Both the position numbers and the translations under genes were made by a program. A stretch of DNA of 64,000 nt from CAVVDT01 sp963747005 (GTDB lineage: Bacteria > Pseudomonadota > Alphaproteobacteria > Rhizobiales > Aestuariivirgaceae). The stretch's first letter is position 1. Each line of letters starts with the position of its first letter. Positions 34,198 through 43,418 of this stretch are shown piece after piece. A model generated the notes under the pieces. It was not told the origin of the DNA and did no database searches. It saw nothing but the letters and a program-made list of their open reading frames with translations. The stretch lies in NCBI GenBank assembly GCA_963747005.1, contig CAVVDT010000013.1, forward strand, positions 124,001 through 188,000. The letters run 5' to 3'.

Positions 34198-35244
34198 CTA
34201 GGCGGGCCGGGCCGGGTTCTGGACCTGATCTGCGCGCGATCTTGCAACGACCATGTTCTGGAATTGTGCCGAAAAGAGCCAATCGATGGTCATCGATTTC
34301 GAGGCCGCCGCGGCCGGACGGCGGGCTTGCGCCAGACCAGGATCCGCAATTGCGAATTCAGCCGCCACACGGGCATTGGAATGGCGAAAGCATTCGGCAA
34401 TGCGCTGCCGCGCGTGTTCCGATATGGTCGCCTCGACGTCGGCGCTTGCGGCAAGAAGCGCATCGATTGTTGCAATTTCGGTGGCCTGGAGGGTGCGCGA
34501 GAGGCGGTTCTCCAAGAATTTCAACAGGTAGGTTCTGATCGGCTGTCTGGCATTCTGTCTCGGTTCGCCGGCCAGTCCGAGATCAGACAGCCGCAATCCA
34601 AACAGCGACAGGAAATCGGAGCAGATGGCGCCGTCGGCGCTGTCATAGCTTCGGGCAATCACCTCGAGCCTGTCGAAGCCCTGCAGATGGCGGAGCATCA
34701 CGAGGTGATCGAATGTGAAGGTATATCCCCGTATCCGGCACAGGTCGTTCTTCAGCGCCTTCGCCAGGAACTCATCGAAGCTGTCCGCATAGCCGCCGAT
34801 GACGTATTGGAGGTACGAGGCCTCAAGACTGTCAACCTGGTTGCGGAGATAGGCGATGACCGCGACTTCGAAGCCGTGCGACTGCAGCAGCTTTACGAAT
34901 TTTGCGAAAATGTCCTCGTGGAAGATGGCGAACGAAAACACCTCGGCCGACAGGAGGACACTTCCCTCAAAGGGTTCGATTTCGTCCATGAGTTGCTTGA
35001 CCGCGGGTGCATCATGGATGGCATCCTTGTGTGCAGCCATCTGCCATGGAATCTCCACATGGCCGCCGCGCGGTGAGGGGCGTCCGGTGCCGGGATAGAG
35101 CAGACCACGCTCGCGCAGCGCTGCTGCTGCGTTGCCGAGCATAACCTGTAGCGCCGTCGATCCGGTCTTCGGTGGTCCCAGATGGATGTAGCATTTCCGG
35201 GCATCGTCCATGGGGCCGGGGCCTCGATCCGGTAGTGTGCTCAC
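34198..35244 (-). CDS. Sulfotransferase-like protein
   Basis: 348 residues. An N-terminal phosphosulfate-binding loop HLGPPKTGSTALQ (about 21-33) is the PAPS 5'-phosphosulfate motif of sulfotransferases, followed by a helical domain with YLRNQVDSLEASYLQYV, where YLRNQ aligns with the 3'-phosphate-binding part. It probably moves a sulfo group onto a hydroxyl or sugar. Start is GTG 35244, overlapping the stop of the upstream B12-type radical SAM gene (GTGA at 35241-35244); MDDARK, in frame from about 35211, is the alternative. The C-terminus ends with RPA. Confidence 0.7.
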   Translation of the reverse strand: MSTLPDRGPGPMDDARKCYIHLGPPKTGSTALQVMLGNAAAALRERGLLYPGTGRPSPRGGHVEIPWQMAAHKDAIHDAPAVKQLMDEIEPFEGSVLLSAEVFSFAIFHEDIFAKFVKLLQSHGFEVAVIAYLRNQVDSLEASYLQYVIGGYADSFDEFLAKALKNDLCRIRGYTFTFDHLVMLRHLQGFDRLEVIARSYDSADGAICSDFLSLFGLRLSDLGLAGEPRQNARQPIRTYLLKFLENRLSRTLQATEIATIDALLAASADVEATISEHARQRIAECFRHSNARVAAEFAIADPGLAQARRPAAAASKSMTIDWLFSAQFQNMVVARSRADQVQNPARPA

Positions 35245-36842
35245 GCGCAGGCGCGGATGCGGGCCAGCCTGTCGTCGGCGCTCGCCATGCCGAAAGGCGG
35301 CGCGGCCATTGCCGCCCAGCCGCGCTCGTAGATGCCTTCGCTCTCGTAGCCGCGCAAAGTCATGAGATAGTATGTGAGGGCGTCTCCGAGGACCTCGCGA
35401 ACTTCCGGCCGCGCCCGCATCCGCTCGAAGGTGCGCCGCACAAGACTGGCGATGCGCCTGTCGCGCCGCGTCAGGTCGTGCATCACGCGCGAGAACAGCG
35501 CCACCGGCTTTTGACGCGCCAGGGGCCGCCGCCGTCCGCCGGCGTTACTGCGCGCCCAGGGTGGCGGAACGAGCAGGTCGATCATCGCGTCGAGGCGCGC
35601 CTCGAAATTGTCGGGGTCCAGCAACTTGTTGATCAGCCATTTGGCGCCCACGTACAACTCGTCGCGCGTCATCTGGGCGGGTTCAAAATTGGTGATGAGA
35701 TTGGCGCTGGGGAATTGCGCCAATACCTCATCGGAGACGATCCGGCCCTGGGCGCGCAGATCCTCAAAGAGCGGCGTTGCGACAGGGGCGACCAGGACAG
35801 TGACGTTGAATCCGCTTACCGGCAAAGCCATGGCGAAATCGAACTGGCGTTGAAAGCATGTCAGATCGTCGTGGTCGAAGCCAACCATCAGGCCCGCTTC
35901 AAGGCGGACGCCCGCCCGAACGACCTTCTTGCAGGCCTCGACGAGATCGATCCGCAGATTCTGCCGTTTCCTGCTTTCCGCCAGACTTTCCGCGTTGCTC
36001 GTCTCAATACCCACATAGGCGTTCAGCAGCCCGGCCTCGTAACACAGTGCCAGGACCTCGTCGTCGCGGGCAACATCGATCGACATCTGCGTGGCGAAAG
36101 TGACGTAGTCTCGCCCGTCCTTGCCGTTCCAGTCCGCCAGTGCGCGCAGCAGCGATTTGGTGCGCTTGCGATAGACGGTGAAATTGTCATCGGCCAGGCC
36201 GATCATGCTGTAGCCGAAATCGTAGAGATTCTGGACTTCGGTGATGATCTGCGCATTGTCCTTGTGACGCTGGATGCGCCCCAGATATTGGATGACGTCG
36301 CAGAAATTGCATTCGAAGGGGCAGCCGCGGCTGGTCTGCACGACGCCGCTGACCGCCAGTTCGTTGGGGTACAGATCCCAGCGCGGCGGCGGGGAGCGTG
36401 TGAGATCGGCCTTGCCGCCGTGATAGCGCGGCTTGAGCGTTGCGGCGCGCATATCGGCGAAAACCTCTTCTGCGACCGGCTCGAACTCTCCGATCACGAG
36501 GCAGTCGGCGCGACCTTCGAACAACTGAGGCGCCAGCGAGACATGCGGCCCACCCATCACGACGGTCTTTCCGCGGGCGCGAAAGGCATCGGCGATCTCC
36601 AGTCCCCGGAGCGCCTGCGTCACGTTGACGGATATGCCGATGACCGCGTCGATGTCGAAGTCCACGTGCTGGATGGCCTCATCGCACAGCACGATATCGA
36701 AGTCGTCGGGCACCAGCGCCGCCACCGTGGTGATCGCAGCCGCAGCAACGCGGGTCACCCGATCACCACGACCGGACGATGGGGCTTGCCGGGAGAACTC
36801 GGCGTGCCCGTTCGACTGTGGTGCGATGAGATAGAACCGCAT
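35241..36842 (-). CDS. B12-type radical SAM protein (paralogue A)
   Basis: 533 residues: an N-terminal cobalamin-binding-like Rossmann domain (about 1-135, with VLCDEA and VVMGGPHVSLAP but no DxHxxG motif), a radical SAM domain with CPFECNFC (Cys174, Cys178, Cys181), and a C-terminal DUF4070-like part with ITNFEPAQMTRDELY. The combination is found in Fe-S methyltransferases such as the hopanoid methylase HpnP and in oxidative cyclases. It is the direct neighbour of a near-duplicate on its 5' side (36926-38530) and is coupled by a four-base overlap to the sulfotransferase. Start ATG 36842; a GTG nine bases upstream is possible. Confidence 0.85.
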   Translation of the reverse strand: MRFYLIAPQSNGHAEFSRQAPSSGRGDRVTRVAAAAITTVAALVPDDFDIVLCDEAIQHVDFDIDAVIGISVNVTQALRGLEIADAFRARGKTVVMGGPHVSLAPQLFEGRADCLVIGEFEPVAEEVFADMRAATLKPRYHGGKADLTRSPPPRWDLYPNELAVSGVVQTSRGCPFECNFCDVIQYLGRIQRHKDNAQIITEVQNLYDFGYSMIGLADDNFTVYRKRTKSLLRALADWNGKDGRDYVTFATQMSIDVARDDEVLALCYEAGLLNAYVGIETSNAESLAESRKRQNLRIDLVEACKKVVRAGVRLEAGLMVGFDHDDLTCFQRQFDFAMALPVSGFNVTVLVAPVATPLFEDLRAQGRIVSDEVLAQFPSANLITNFEPAQMTRDELYVGAKWLINKLLDPDNFEARLDAMIDLLVPPPWARSNAGGRRRPLARQKPVALFSRVMHDLTRRDRRIASLVRRTFERMRARPEVREVLGDALTYYLMTLRGYESEGIYERGWAAMAAPPFGMASADDRLARIRACA

Positions 36843-36925
36843 GGTGTCCACGCAAGTGACAATCGATCGGGATCATCTTAACCGCAATCGTTGCCATCGA
36901 ATAGCGCCGCCATGCAGCGCGGGGC

Positions 36926-38530
36926 TCAGGCGTGCAGCCGTGGCCGCGTCAGCGCAAAGTCGGGGATGGCCGCTCCGAAGGGCGGTCCTTCGAGTTCGGC
37001 CCAGCCACGCTCGTAAACGCCATCGAGTTCGTAGCTGCGCAAAGTCATCAGGTAATGGGTGAGTGCATCGCTCAATCCGTCGCGGATTTCAGGCCTCGCC
37101 GCCATCAATGCGAAAGAGCGCCGCATCAACGTGGCGATGCGCGGATCGCGCCGCATCAGGTCGCGCAGGACATGCGAAAAAAGAGCTTCGGCCTTGCGCC
37201 GGCCCGGATGCCGGCGGCGGCTGCCGCTGCCGCGCCGCACCCATGGCGGTGATGCCAGCAGAGCGCTCATCGCCTCGAGGCGGTGGTAGAAGTTCTCCGG
37301 ATCAAGCAGCTTGTTCACCAACCATTTGGCGCCAATGTAGAGGTCCTCGCGGCTCATTTGTGCCGGGCGGAAATTGGTGATCAGGTTGGCGCTGGGAAAC
37401 TGGGCTGCGACATCGTCGGTGACTATACGGCCGGATTTGACCATGCCCTCGTGAAGAGGTGTGGCGACCGGTGCCACGAGCACCGATACATTGAAGGTGC
37501 CGACCGGCAGGGCCATGGCAAAGTCGAATTGCCGTCGGAATGCGGAGCGGTCGTCGCTGTCGAAGCCGACGATCAGTCCACCTTCAATGCGCAAGCCCGC
37601 GCTCACGATCTTGCAGCACTCCGCCTGCAGATCGACCTTGAGGTTCTGCCGCTTCTTGCTCTCGATCAGGCCGTCCGCATCGCTCGTCTCGATGCCGACA
37701 AAGGCGTTCAGCAAACCGGCCTCGTTGCACAGGGCCAGGACCTCGTGATCGCGCGCGACATCGATGGACATCTGCGTTGCAAAGGTCACGTAGTCGCGGC
37801 CATCGGCGCCGTTCCAGTCGGCGATCGCCTGCAGCAGCGCCTTGGCCCGCTTGCGGTAGACGGTGAAGTTGTCGTCGGCCAGGCTGATGAAATTGTGGCC
37901 GAGGTCATACAGGAGCTGGATCTCGGCGATCACCTGAGCGATGTCCTTGTGACGCTGCACGCGCCCGAGATACTGGATGACGTCGCAAAAATGGCATTCG
38001 AACGGGCATCCGCGACTGGTCTGGACGACGCCGCTGACTGCCAGGTCGTTGGGATAGAGATCCCAGCGCGGCGGCGGTGAGTGCGACAGGTCGGCCCGGG
38101 CGCAGATGTAGCGCGCCTGCAACGCCCCACGCCGCATGTCGGCGAACAGTTCGTCGGCCGCGGATTCCAGCTCGCCGATCACCAGGCAGTCGGCATGACC
38201 CTCAAACAGCTCAGGTGCCAGGGAAACATGCGGTCCACCCATGACCACGGTCTTGCCACGTGCCCGGAAGGTTGCGGCGATCTCCAGCGCGCGCCGGGCC
38301 TGCGAGACATTTGCGCTCACGCCGACGACATCGAAATCGCCATCAAAATCTATCGGCTGGACCGCCTCGTCGCACAGCGTGATGGCAAAGTCACCGGGCG
38401 CCAGCGCGGCTACCGTTGCAATGGCGGCGGAGGCCACGCGCGTGACATGGGCAACACCATTTGCCGCGGTCGCAAGGCGCGAATATTCCGTATGAGCGTC
38501 CGAAAGTGGTGCGATCAGATAGAGGCGCAT
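36926..38530 (-). CDS. B12-type radical SAM protein (paralogue B)
   Basis: 534 residues, about 70% identical by eye to the gene immediately downstream over its first 300 residues and with the same order of domains. A B12-like N-terminal domain (SLAPELFEGHADCLVIGEL), CPFECHFC, and a DUF4070-like end (ITNFRPAQMSREDLYIGA) are seen. The gap to paralogue A is 83 bases with no terminator, so they are likely one transcript. The two may act on the same product at different positions, or one may have lost activity; both keep the three cluster cysteines. Start ATG 38530. Confidence 0.85.
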   Translation of the reverse strand: MRLYLIAPLSDAHTEYSRLATAANGVAHVTRVASAAIATVAALAPGDFAITLCDEAVQPIDFDGDFDVVGVSANVSQARRALEIAATFRARGKTVVMGGPHVSLAPELFEGHADCLVIGELESAADELFADMRRGALQARYICARADLSHSPPPRWDLYPNDLAVSGVVQTSRGCPFECHFCDVIQYLGRVQRHKDIAQVIAEIQLLYDLGHNFISLADDNFTVYRKRAKALLQAIADWNGADGRDYVTFATQMSIDVARDHEVLALCNEAGLLNAFVGIETSDADGLIESKKRQNLKVDLQAECCKIVSAGLRIEGGLIVGFDSDDRSAFRRQFDFAMALPVGTFNVSVLVAPVATPLHEGMVKSGRIVTDDVAAQFPSANLITNFRPAQMSREDLYIGAKWLVNKLLDPENFYHRLEAMSALLASPPWVRRGSGSRRRHPGRRKAEALFSHVLRDLMRRDPRIATLMRRSFALMAARPEIRDGLSDALTHYLMTLRSYELDGVYERGWAELEGPPFGAAIPDFALTRPRLHA

Positions 38531-38612
38531 GGACACAGATCAGTACACTTGGCGTCATTGGCGATCCAGCATATTGTTTCAACTTGCAGTTTCCCGGGGA
38601 GCCGTTTGCAAC

Positions 38613-40067
38613 GTGACCAGGTTTGACGAAGTACTGACGCGGGCCCGTTCACTGGTGCAGGCCATCGATGACAGGGCTGGCGCGCCTGACGGATTGTGCG
38701 ACCTGAAGGAAACGTCGGCAGGGTCCGATGATGCCGATGCTGCTGCGGCGCTGCTGCAGGACCTCATTGAGAAATTTCCGCGCCCGGCAGAGCCCTACCG
38801 GTTGCTGTGCCGGCTAAACCTGTCGCTGCAGCGCTGGCAGCGGGCCGCAGACGTGGCACGCCTTTCGCAAGACGCCGGTGTGCGCATTGCGATTGCCGGC
38901 GACCTGGCTCAAGCAAACCGGTTCAAGGAAGCACTCGACGTGATCGAGATCACGCGCGCTCTTGTCAGCGACGATCCCGGCCTGTTGCGGCTCGAGATGA
39001 TCGCGGCAAGGGCACTCGATGCGATGGGCCGCGAGGAGGAAGCGATCGAGCATTACAGCCGCGCGGCCATGCTCAAGCCCGACGACACATTCATTCTGCA
39101 GCGATTGACCATATACGATCGCGAACACGGCCATTGGCCGCAGTGTCGCCCGCGGCTGTTGGAAATTCAGAAAGTGCGTGCACCGCTCCTCCCGCCAACC
39201 TTGGCGGAAGGTTTGCAGGCCCTGTGGCAGGAAGCCGGCAAATCCCCGTCAATCAGGCCGGGACTCGCCTGGGCATGGGAGCATGCGGATCACGGGAAGT
39301 GGAACCGGGGAGACTGGTTGGCGGCGGCGGATTGGGGCGCCAGGGCGCATCAACTGATGGTGGAATGGTGGCGGTGGGCACCGGAGCGAGCCGATGAAAT
39401 ACTCGCCCTGGTCGATCCGCCGGATCTCGCTCCCATTCGTGAAGCGTTGGCACAGGGGCGCGGTTGCATCCTGGCCTGCGCCCATATCGGCGCGACGGCA
39501 GCCGGCGTTGAATTCCTGCAACAGAGCGATCTGCCGTTCACGAGCGTGGGCTTTGCCGGGTCCGAGCGCGCCGCTTATCGCGAGTGCGAGAGGAGAATGA
39601 CAATCACTGCCAACGCGACGGCTGCCGCGCGTGCGGTTGTGAATGGGCTGAAGGGCGGCGACGCTGTCGCCTGGTCGGTGGATTCTCCGGTTGGCAATAC
39701 AGTAACCTTCGAGTTCCTGGGCCGCCCGTTGCGATGGGTGGCCGCGGCACCGAAAATCGCCGCACGCTATGCAAGCGCCTCGTTCTGGTGCCAGGCGCTG
39801 TGGCGGGGGGAGCGTATAGTCTTCGAGATCGAACGCTTGCCCGACACCGTTGCTGACGAGAGCGAGGCCGATTGGACCCGCCGCTGGTACAGCGCCTATC
39901 TGAGCAGGCTCGAACAAGTCATCCGCGGCGATCCGCGCAATCTCCTTGGCATGGCCGGCATGTGGTTGGCCTTTTCGCCGCTACCCCGCTTCGGAGCGGC
40001 TCAAGCGCTGGAGGCACGTGCGCTTGAGAGATCAATGCGGAACTTCAGCATCCGCCAGCCGGGCTAG
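38613..40067 (+). CDS. TPR protein fused to an acyltransferase-like domain
   Basis: 484 residues from GTG 38613 (GGGGAG lies upstream). A longer start at ATG 38529 overlaps the divergent radical SAM gene. The N-terminal half contains helical repeats like TPR (DLIEKFPRPAEPYRLLCRLN, RFKEALDVIEITRAL, GREEEAIEHYSRAAMLKPDD). The second half has GCILACAHIGATAAGVEFLQ and FTSVGFAGSE, then GGDAVAWSVDSPVG. This resembles lysophospholipid acyltransferase-like proteins such as lipid A lauroyltransferases, but without a clear HxxxxD. It is divergent from the paired radical SAM genes. The reading as an acyltransferase-like fold is an inference; an unknown domain is possible. Confidence 0.5.
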   Translation: MTRFDEVLTRARSLVQAIDDRAGAPDGLCDLKETSAGSDDADAAAALLQDLIEKFPRPAEPYRLLCRLNLSLQRWQRAADVARLSQDAGVRIAIAGDLAQANRFKEALDVIEITRALVSDDPGLLRLEMIAARALDAMGREEEAIEHYSRAAMLKPDDTFILQRLTIYDREHGHWPQCRPRLLEIQKVRAPLLPPTLAEGLQALWQEAGKSPSIRPGLAWAWEHADHGKWNRGDWLAAADWGARAHQLMVEWWRWAPERADEILALVDPPDLAPIREALAQGRGCILACAHIGATAAGVEFLQQSDLPFTSVGFAGSERAAYRECERRMTITANATAAARAVVNGLKGGDAVAWSVDSPVGNTVTFEFLGRPLRWVAAAPKIAARYASASFWCQALWRGERIVFEIERLPDTVADESEADWTRRWYSAYLSRLEQVIRGDPRNLLGMAGMWLAFSPLPRFGAAQALEARALERSMRNFSIRQPG

Positions 40068-40147
40068 GGTCTATTGAGGCGTCGCGTGCGCGCTTCTTGG
40101 CCCTTGGTGCCCTTCGGGTCACCAACCGAAGGTGTGTCCGCCCACGA

Positions 40148-40981
40148 TCACGCATAGTCGGGGTAGAATTGAAGCAGTGAATTCGCCTTGCCCTGCCGGC
40201 AGGTGGAGCGTATGGCCTCGCTGAGGTATCCATCGGTGCCACGACGCAAATAGGTCCTGTCGATCAGGTGCTCGGCGGCCGCGCGTTCGGCAGGTGAAAG
40301 CTTGCGGCCGGCCGCCGTGGCCAACACCGCGCAATCGCCGATCAGGTCCTCGTATCTGAGCAGCGACAAACCTGGCCCGCAGTCGATGAAGCGCTGGCAG
40401 ATGAGATCGTATATCCGGATCTGCTTGGCCAGCAGCGGGATATTTTCGCTTGTGAGCCGGCGCATCTCCGGCCAATAGCGATTTGCGGCGGGCAATTGTC
40501 CCGCGCTGATCGGCAGCGCCAGGGATCGCCAGGAATGCAGCACCGCCACAGGGTCGCGGACCATGGCAACGATGCGTAGCGACCTGGCTTGTACCAGTTC
40601 CGGAAGGACTCCAGCATAGAGCGCGTTGTGCTTGACGCACAGGAGCATGTCCGCCGAAAGGGCACGGGGCTCGATGGCCCGGTTCACGTAGGTTGCCGAA
40701 CGCTGCCCCTGCGCATCAGGTTCGGCGAAGTAGTTGGTAACGGCGCTGCCGTCGGGTTGGCGACGGTCGGGAACGGCTTCGCCGTCCCGCAACCGGCGAT
40801 TCATCTGCTGCATGGAACGATGCAACCTGGCGACGAAATCGGAGGCGTCTTTCGATTGTTCCATGAGCCGCAAATGCTCATCCGGTTCCGACAGACAGAC
40901 CGTATCGTCCATCCGGTCGAGCAGGGCCGCCGCCAGGGATGTGCCGGAGCGCGGAATACCCGTCAGCAACAGATCGTTCAT
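40148..40981 (-). CDS. Sulfotransferase family protein
   Basis: 277 residues. The N-terminus MNDLLLTGIPRSGTSLAAAL holds the PAPS-binding loop (GIPRSGTS). IVAMVRDPVAVLHSW fits the 3'-phosphate-binding RDP motif of sulfotransferases. It thus probably moves a sulfo group from PAPS to a hydroxyl. It is not a copy of the other sulfotransferase-like gene in the cluster. Start ATG 40981 lies 68 bases after the stop of the glycosyltransferase (stop codon 41049-41051) on the same strand. Substrate is unknown. Confidence 0.75.
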   Translation of the reverse strand: MNDLLLTGIPRSGTSLAAALLDRMDDTVCLSEPDEHLRLMEQSKDASDFVARLHRSMQQMNRRLRDGEAVPDRRQPDGSAVTNYFAEPDAQGQRSATYVNRAIEPRALSADMLLCVKHNALYAGVLPELVQARSLRIVAMVRDPVAVLHSWRSLALPISAGQLPAANRYWPEMRRLTSENIPLLAKQIRIYDLICQRFIDCGPGLSLLRYEDLIGDCAVLATAAGRKLSPAERAAAEHLIDRTYLRRGTDGYLSEAIRSTCRQGKANSLLQFYPDYA

Positions 40982-41048
40982 GCGGCGCCCATGGGTCCCG
41001 CCGGGACGCAATGTGCCAGCAGTTGCCCGGATCTTGTTGATGGGGCGA

Positions 41049-42020
41049 TCATGCGGAGGTCCGACGTCTGATCGGCGGCATCTCCAGGAACCTGCCCAAC
41101 TCATCGACCCAGGCCGAGCGGAACCTGTCGTAGCCGTAGCGTTCGGCCGTGGCGCGTCCGACATCGGCGAACCGCGCACCGAGTTCGGGTGCGCGGATCA
41201 CCGCGATCAGATGGTCGGTGACGGCTTCGATGTCCGGATAGGCGGCGACGGCGCAGTTGATGCCAGGCTGCATGTAATCGCGGCCGCCAAAGCCGTCGAA
41301 GCCGAGCACGGTCGTGCCCATTGCCATGGCTTCCAGCGACACCAGGCCGAAGCCTTCCGCGATCGAAAGGTTGAGCAGATGCCGATAGCGGCCGAGGCGT
41401 TGCATGAATTCGGCCTGCGGCAGTGCCACTCCTGTGATGAAGCTGTCCAGCGCGATGTCGGGAGCGCGGCTGGAAAGAATGGCGCGTATGCGCTCGATAA
41501 TCGGTGCCGCGGCCGCATTGTCCTTGGCATAGACAAGGATCGAGCCGGGCGGGCGGGCCCACCACGATTGCGCGACGGGCGTGCCGGCAAGGTCGACGAA
41601 GGGGGGGATTATCGGGGGGCTGAGGTCGTAGACAGCCGACAGATATCGGCGGACGACATCACTGACCGCGACATAAGCATCGAAGCCGCGATCGAGGACC
41701 TTGAAGGTATTGAAACCCTGAACATAGCACAGCTTTCGGCCAGGCAACCGCAACCCGAACATGTATGCCGAATAGGAGGGGTTGCAGACAAGCACATCGT
41801 CGTCGTTGATTTCGGCCTCCATCCCGGCGACGGTGATCGAGGGAAACTTCGGATCGTAGCTCAGGATACCGTTGTCCGCCGCTTCCTTGCCAATCTGAAC
41901 GGCAATCATCTGAAATCCAAAGTCGTGATGCAGGATGTGGCCCAAATGGTAGGACATATAGGTCCCGCCCCTTGGAATATAGGCGCCGATCACGAAGGCC
42001 CTGCGGCGCTGAGCGGTCAT
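41049..42020 (-). CDS. Glycosyltransferase (GT4-like)
   Basis: 323 residues with the C-terminal part of a GT-B fold: LLNLSIAEGFGLVSLEAMAMG, then FGGRDYMQPGINC, the EGFG...E motif that binds the nucleotide sugar. The N-terminal half has FVIGAYIPRGGTYMSYHLGHIL, as in glycosyltransferases that act on lipid or polyketide acceptors. Start is ATG 42020; an in-frame ATG at 42038 is the alternative. With the sulfotransferase downstream it may build a sulfated glycoside. Donor and acceptor are unknown. Confidence 0.7.
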   Translation of the reverse strand: MTAQRRRAFVIGAYIPRGGTYMSYHLGHILHHDFGFQMIAVQIGKEAADNGILSYDPKFPSITVAGMEAEINDDDVLVCNPSYSAYMFGLRLPGRKLCYVQGFNTFKVLDRGFDAYVAVSDVVRRYLSAVYDLSPPIIPPFVDLAGTPVAQSWWARPPGSILVYAKDNAAAAPIIERIRAILSSRAPDIALDSFITGVALPQAEFMQRLGRYRHLLNLSIAEGFGLVSLEAMAMGTTVLGFDGFGGRDYMQPGINCAVAAYPDIEAVTDHLIAVIRAPELGARFADVGRATAERYGYDRFRSAWVDELGRFLEMPPIRRRTSA

Positions 42021-42207
42021 TGAGACGTCCCGGAGCATTGGTGCGCCTAACAGGATACCATCTCCTGACCTGTGTCCACAGGCATGGGTTGGTGCAAGCC
42101 AGATTTGCGGCCGGTCAACGCCGTCGGCCGCCGGCAATCCAGGTGGACGGCAACATCGCCGGCATTGCAAGCTGTCAGGCCGCCGTCCTCGTCTTCAGTA
42201 CCAGAAT

Positions 42208-42298
42208 TGGCGGAGGGGGAGGGATTTCGAACCCCCGGAGGCCTCGCGGCCTCAACGGTTTTCAAGACCGCCGCATTAAACCACTCTGCCACCCCTCC
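42208..42298 (-). tRNA. tRNA-Ser (anticodon UGA)
   Basis: Type II tRNA on the minus strand. Acceptor stem GGAGGGG pairs with CCCCTCC, with discriminator G and encoded CCA. The anticodon loop CTTGAAA gives UGA, a long variable arm (GGCCGCGAGGCC) follows, and GGGGGTTCGAA is the T-arm. It reads UCA and related serine codons. Confidence 0.96.
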
Positions 42299-42422
42299 GG
42301 CGCCGGGTGATCAGCGCTTCCATTAGACGCAAATGGGCGATCGGCGCAACCGTGCGACTACTTGTTGTGGGGGCACATGGCGGCTATGCAGGGCGAAACG
42401 GCCAACCCGGAGCCTGACGGCC

Positions 42423-43340
42423 TTGCCCACCCGCAACGATCCAGCCGCCGATCTCGTGACGTTGCGCGATTATCTGCGCTATGCGGTCAGCCGCTTCAAC
42501 GCCGCCGGCCTCGCCTACGGGCAGGGCACGAGCGGGGCGCTGGACGAAGCGGCCTTCCTCATCCTCGAAGCGCTCAGCCTGCCCATCGACGATATCAACC
42601 CGTGGCTCGATGCCCGCCTGACCATGGCGGAGCGGACGCGCATCGCAGGCCTCATCGCGGCACGCATCGAGACGCGCAAGCCCGCCGCCTACCTGCTCGG
42701 CAAGGCCTATGTCCAGGGCGTGCCGTTCCGGGTCGACGAACGGGTGATCATACCGCGCTCCTATATCGGCGAGTTGCTGGCGGCCGGGCATTTCGACGGC
42801 GAGGGCCTCCGCCTGATCGAGGACGCGGCATCCGTTGAGCGGGTGCTCGATCTGTGCACCGGCTCGGGGTGCCTCGCCATCCTCGCCGCCATGGCCTTCC
42901 CCAATGCCCGCATCGATGCCGTCGACCTGTCGGGCGATGCCCTCGACGTGGCACGGTTGAATGTGGCCGATCACGGGCTTGAAGATCGCGTGATGCTGCA
43001 TCGAGGCGATCTCTTTGCCCCGCTGGGAACCGCGCACTACGATCTCATCCTCACCAATCCGCCCTATGTCGATGCCGAGGGCATGGCGGGCCTGCCACCG
43101 GAATTTCGCCACGAGCCGGTCATGGCGCTCGAAGCGGGGACCGACGGGCTCGATATCGTCGCCCGCATCCTGGCCACGGCGGGCAGGCATCTGAGGCGTG
43201 ACGGCGGCCTCCTGTGCGAAGTGGGCCGGGCAGGCGAGGCGCTCGAGGCCGCCTTTCCCGACCTGCCGTTCCTGTGGCTCGATACCGAGGAGAGCCAGCA
43301 CGAGGTGTTCTGGTTACCGTCAGAGGTGCTGGCCGCGTAG
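42423..43340 (+). CDS. prmB: Protein-(glutamine-N5) methyltransferase PrmB
   Basis: 305 residues from TTG 42423, chosen because GGAG lies ten bases upstream and the length fits the family; an ATG at 42333 would add 30 residues of low similarity. The enzyme methylates a glutamine of ribosomal protein L3 with SAM. VLDLCTGSGCLAILAAM (motif I), AVDLSGDAL and LTNPPYV (the NPPY catalytic motif) are seen, with a helical N-terminal domain (about 1-100). Distinguished from PrmC by position and the typical YIGELL segment. Confidence 0.8.
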   Translation: MPTRNDPAADLVTLRDYLRYAVSRFNAAGLAYGQGTSGALDEAAFLILEALSLPIDDINPWLDARLTMAERTRIAGLIAARIETRKPAAYLLGKAYVQGVPFRVDERVIIPRSYIGELLAAGHFDGEGLRLIEDAASVERVLDLCTGSGCLAILAAMAFPNARIDAVDLSGDALDVARLNVADHGLEDRVMLHRGDLFAPLGTAHYDLILTNPPYVDAEGMAGLPPEFRHEPVMALEAGTDGLDIVARILATAGRHLRRDGGLLCEVGRAGEALEAAFPDLPFLWLDTEESQHEVFWLPSEVLAA

Positions 43341-43384
43341 GCTGGCGAAAGCGCAGGCGTGCCACCAACAGTTGCCTGCGTGAG

Positions 43385-43404
43385 CAAGGGCTTTAGCCAC
43401 GCCC
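43385..43404 (+). repeat. Left copy of imperfect 20-bp direct repeat
   Basis: CAAGGGCTTTAGCCACGCCC, 17 of 20 bases equal to the copy at 44409-44428. It marks the left edge of the AT-rich island carrying the Fic-type gene. Confidence 0.55.
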
Positions 43405-43418
43405 GTCTTAATTGGCAC

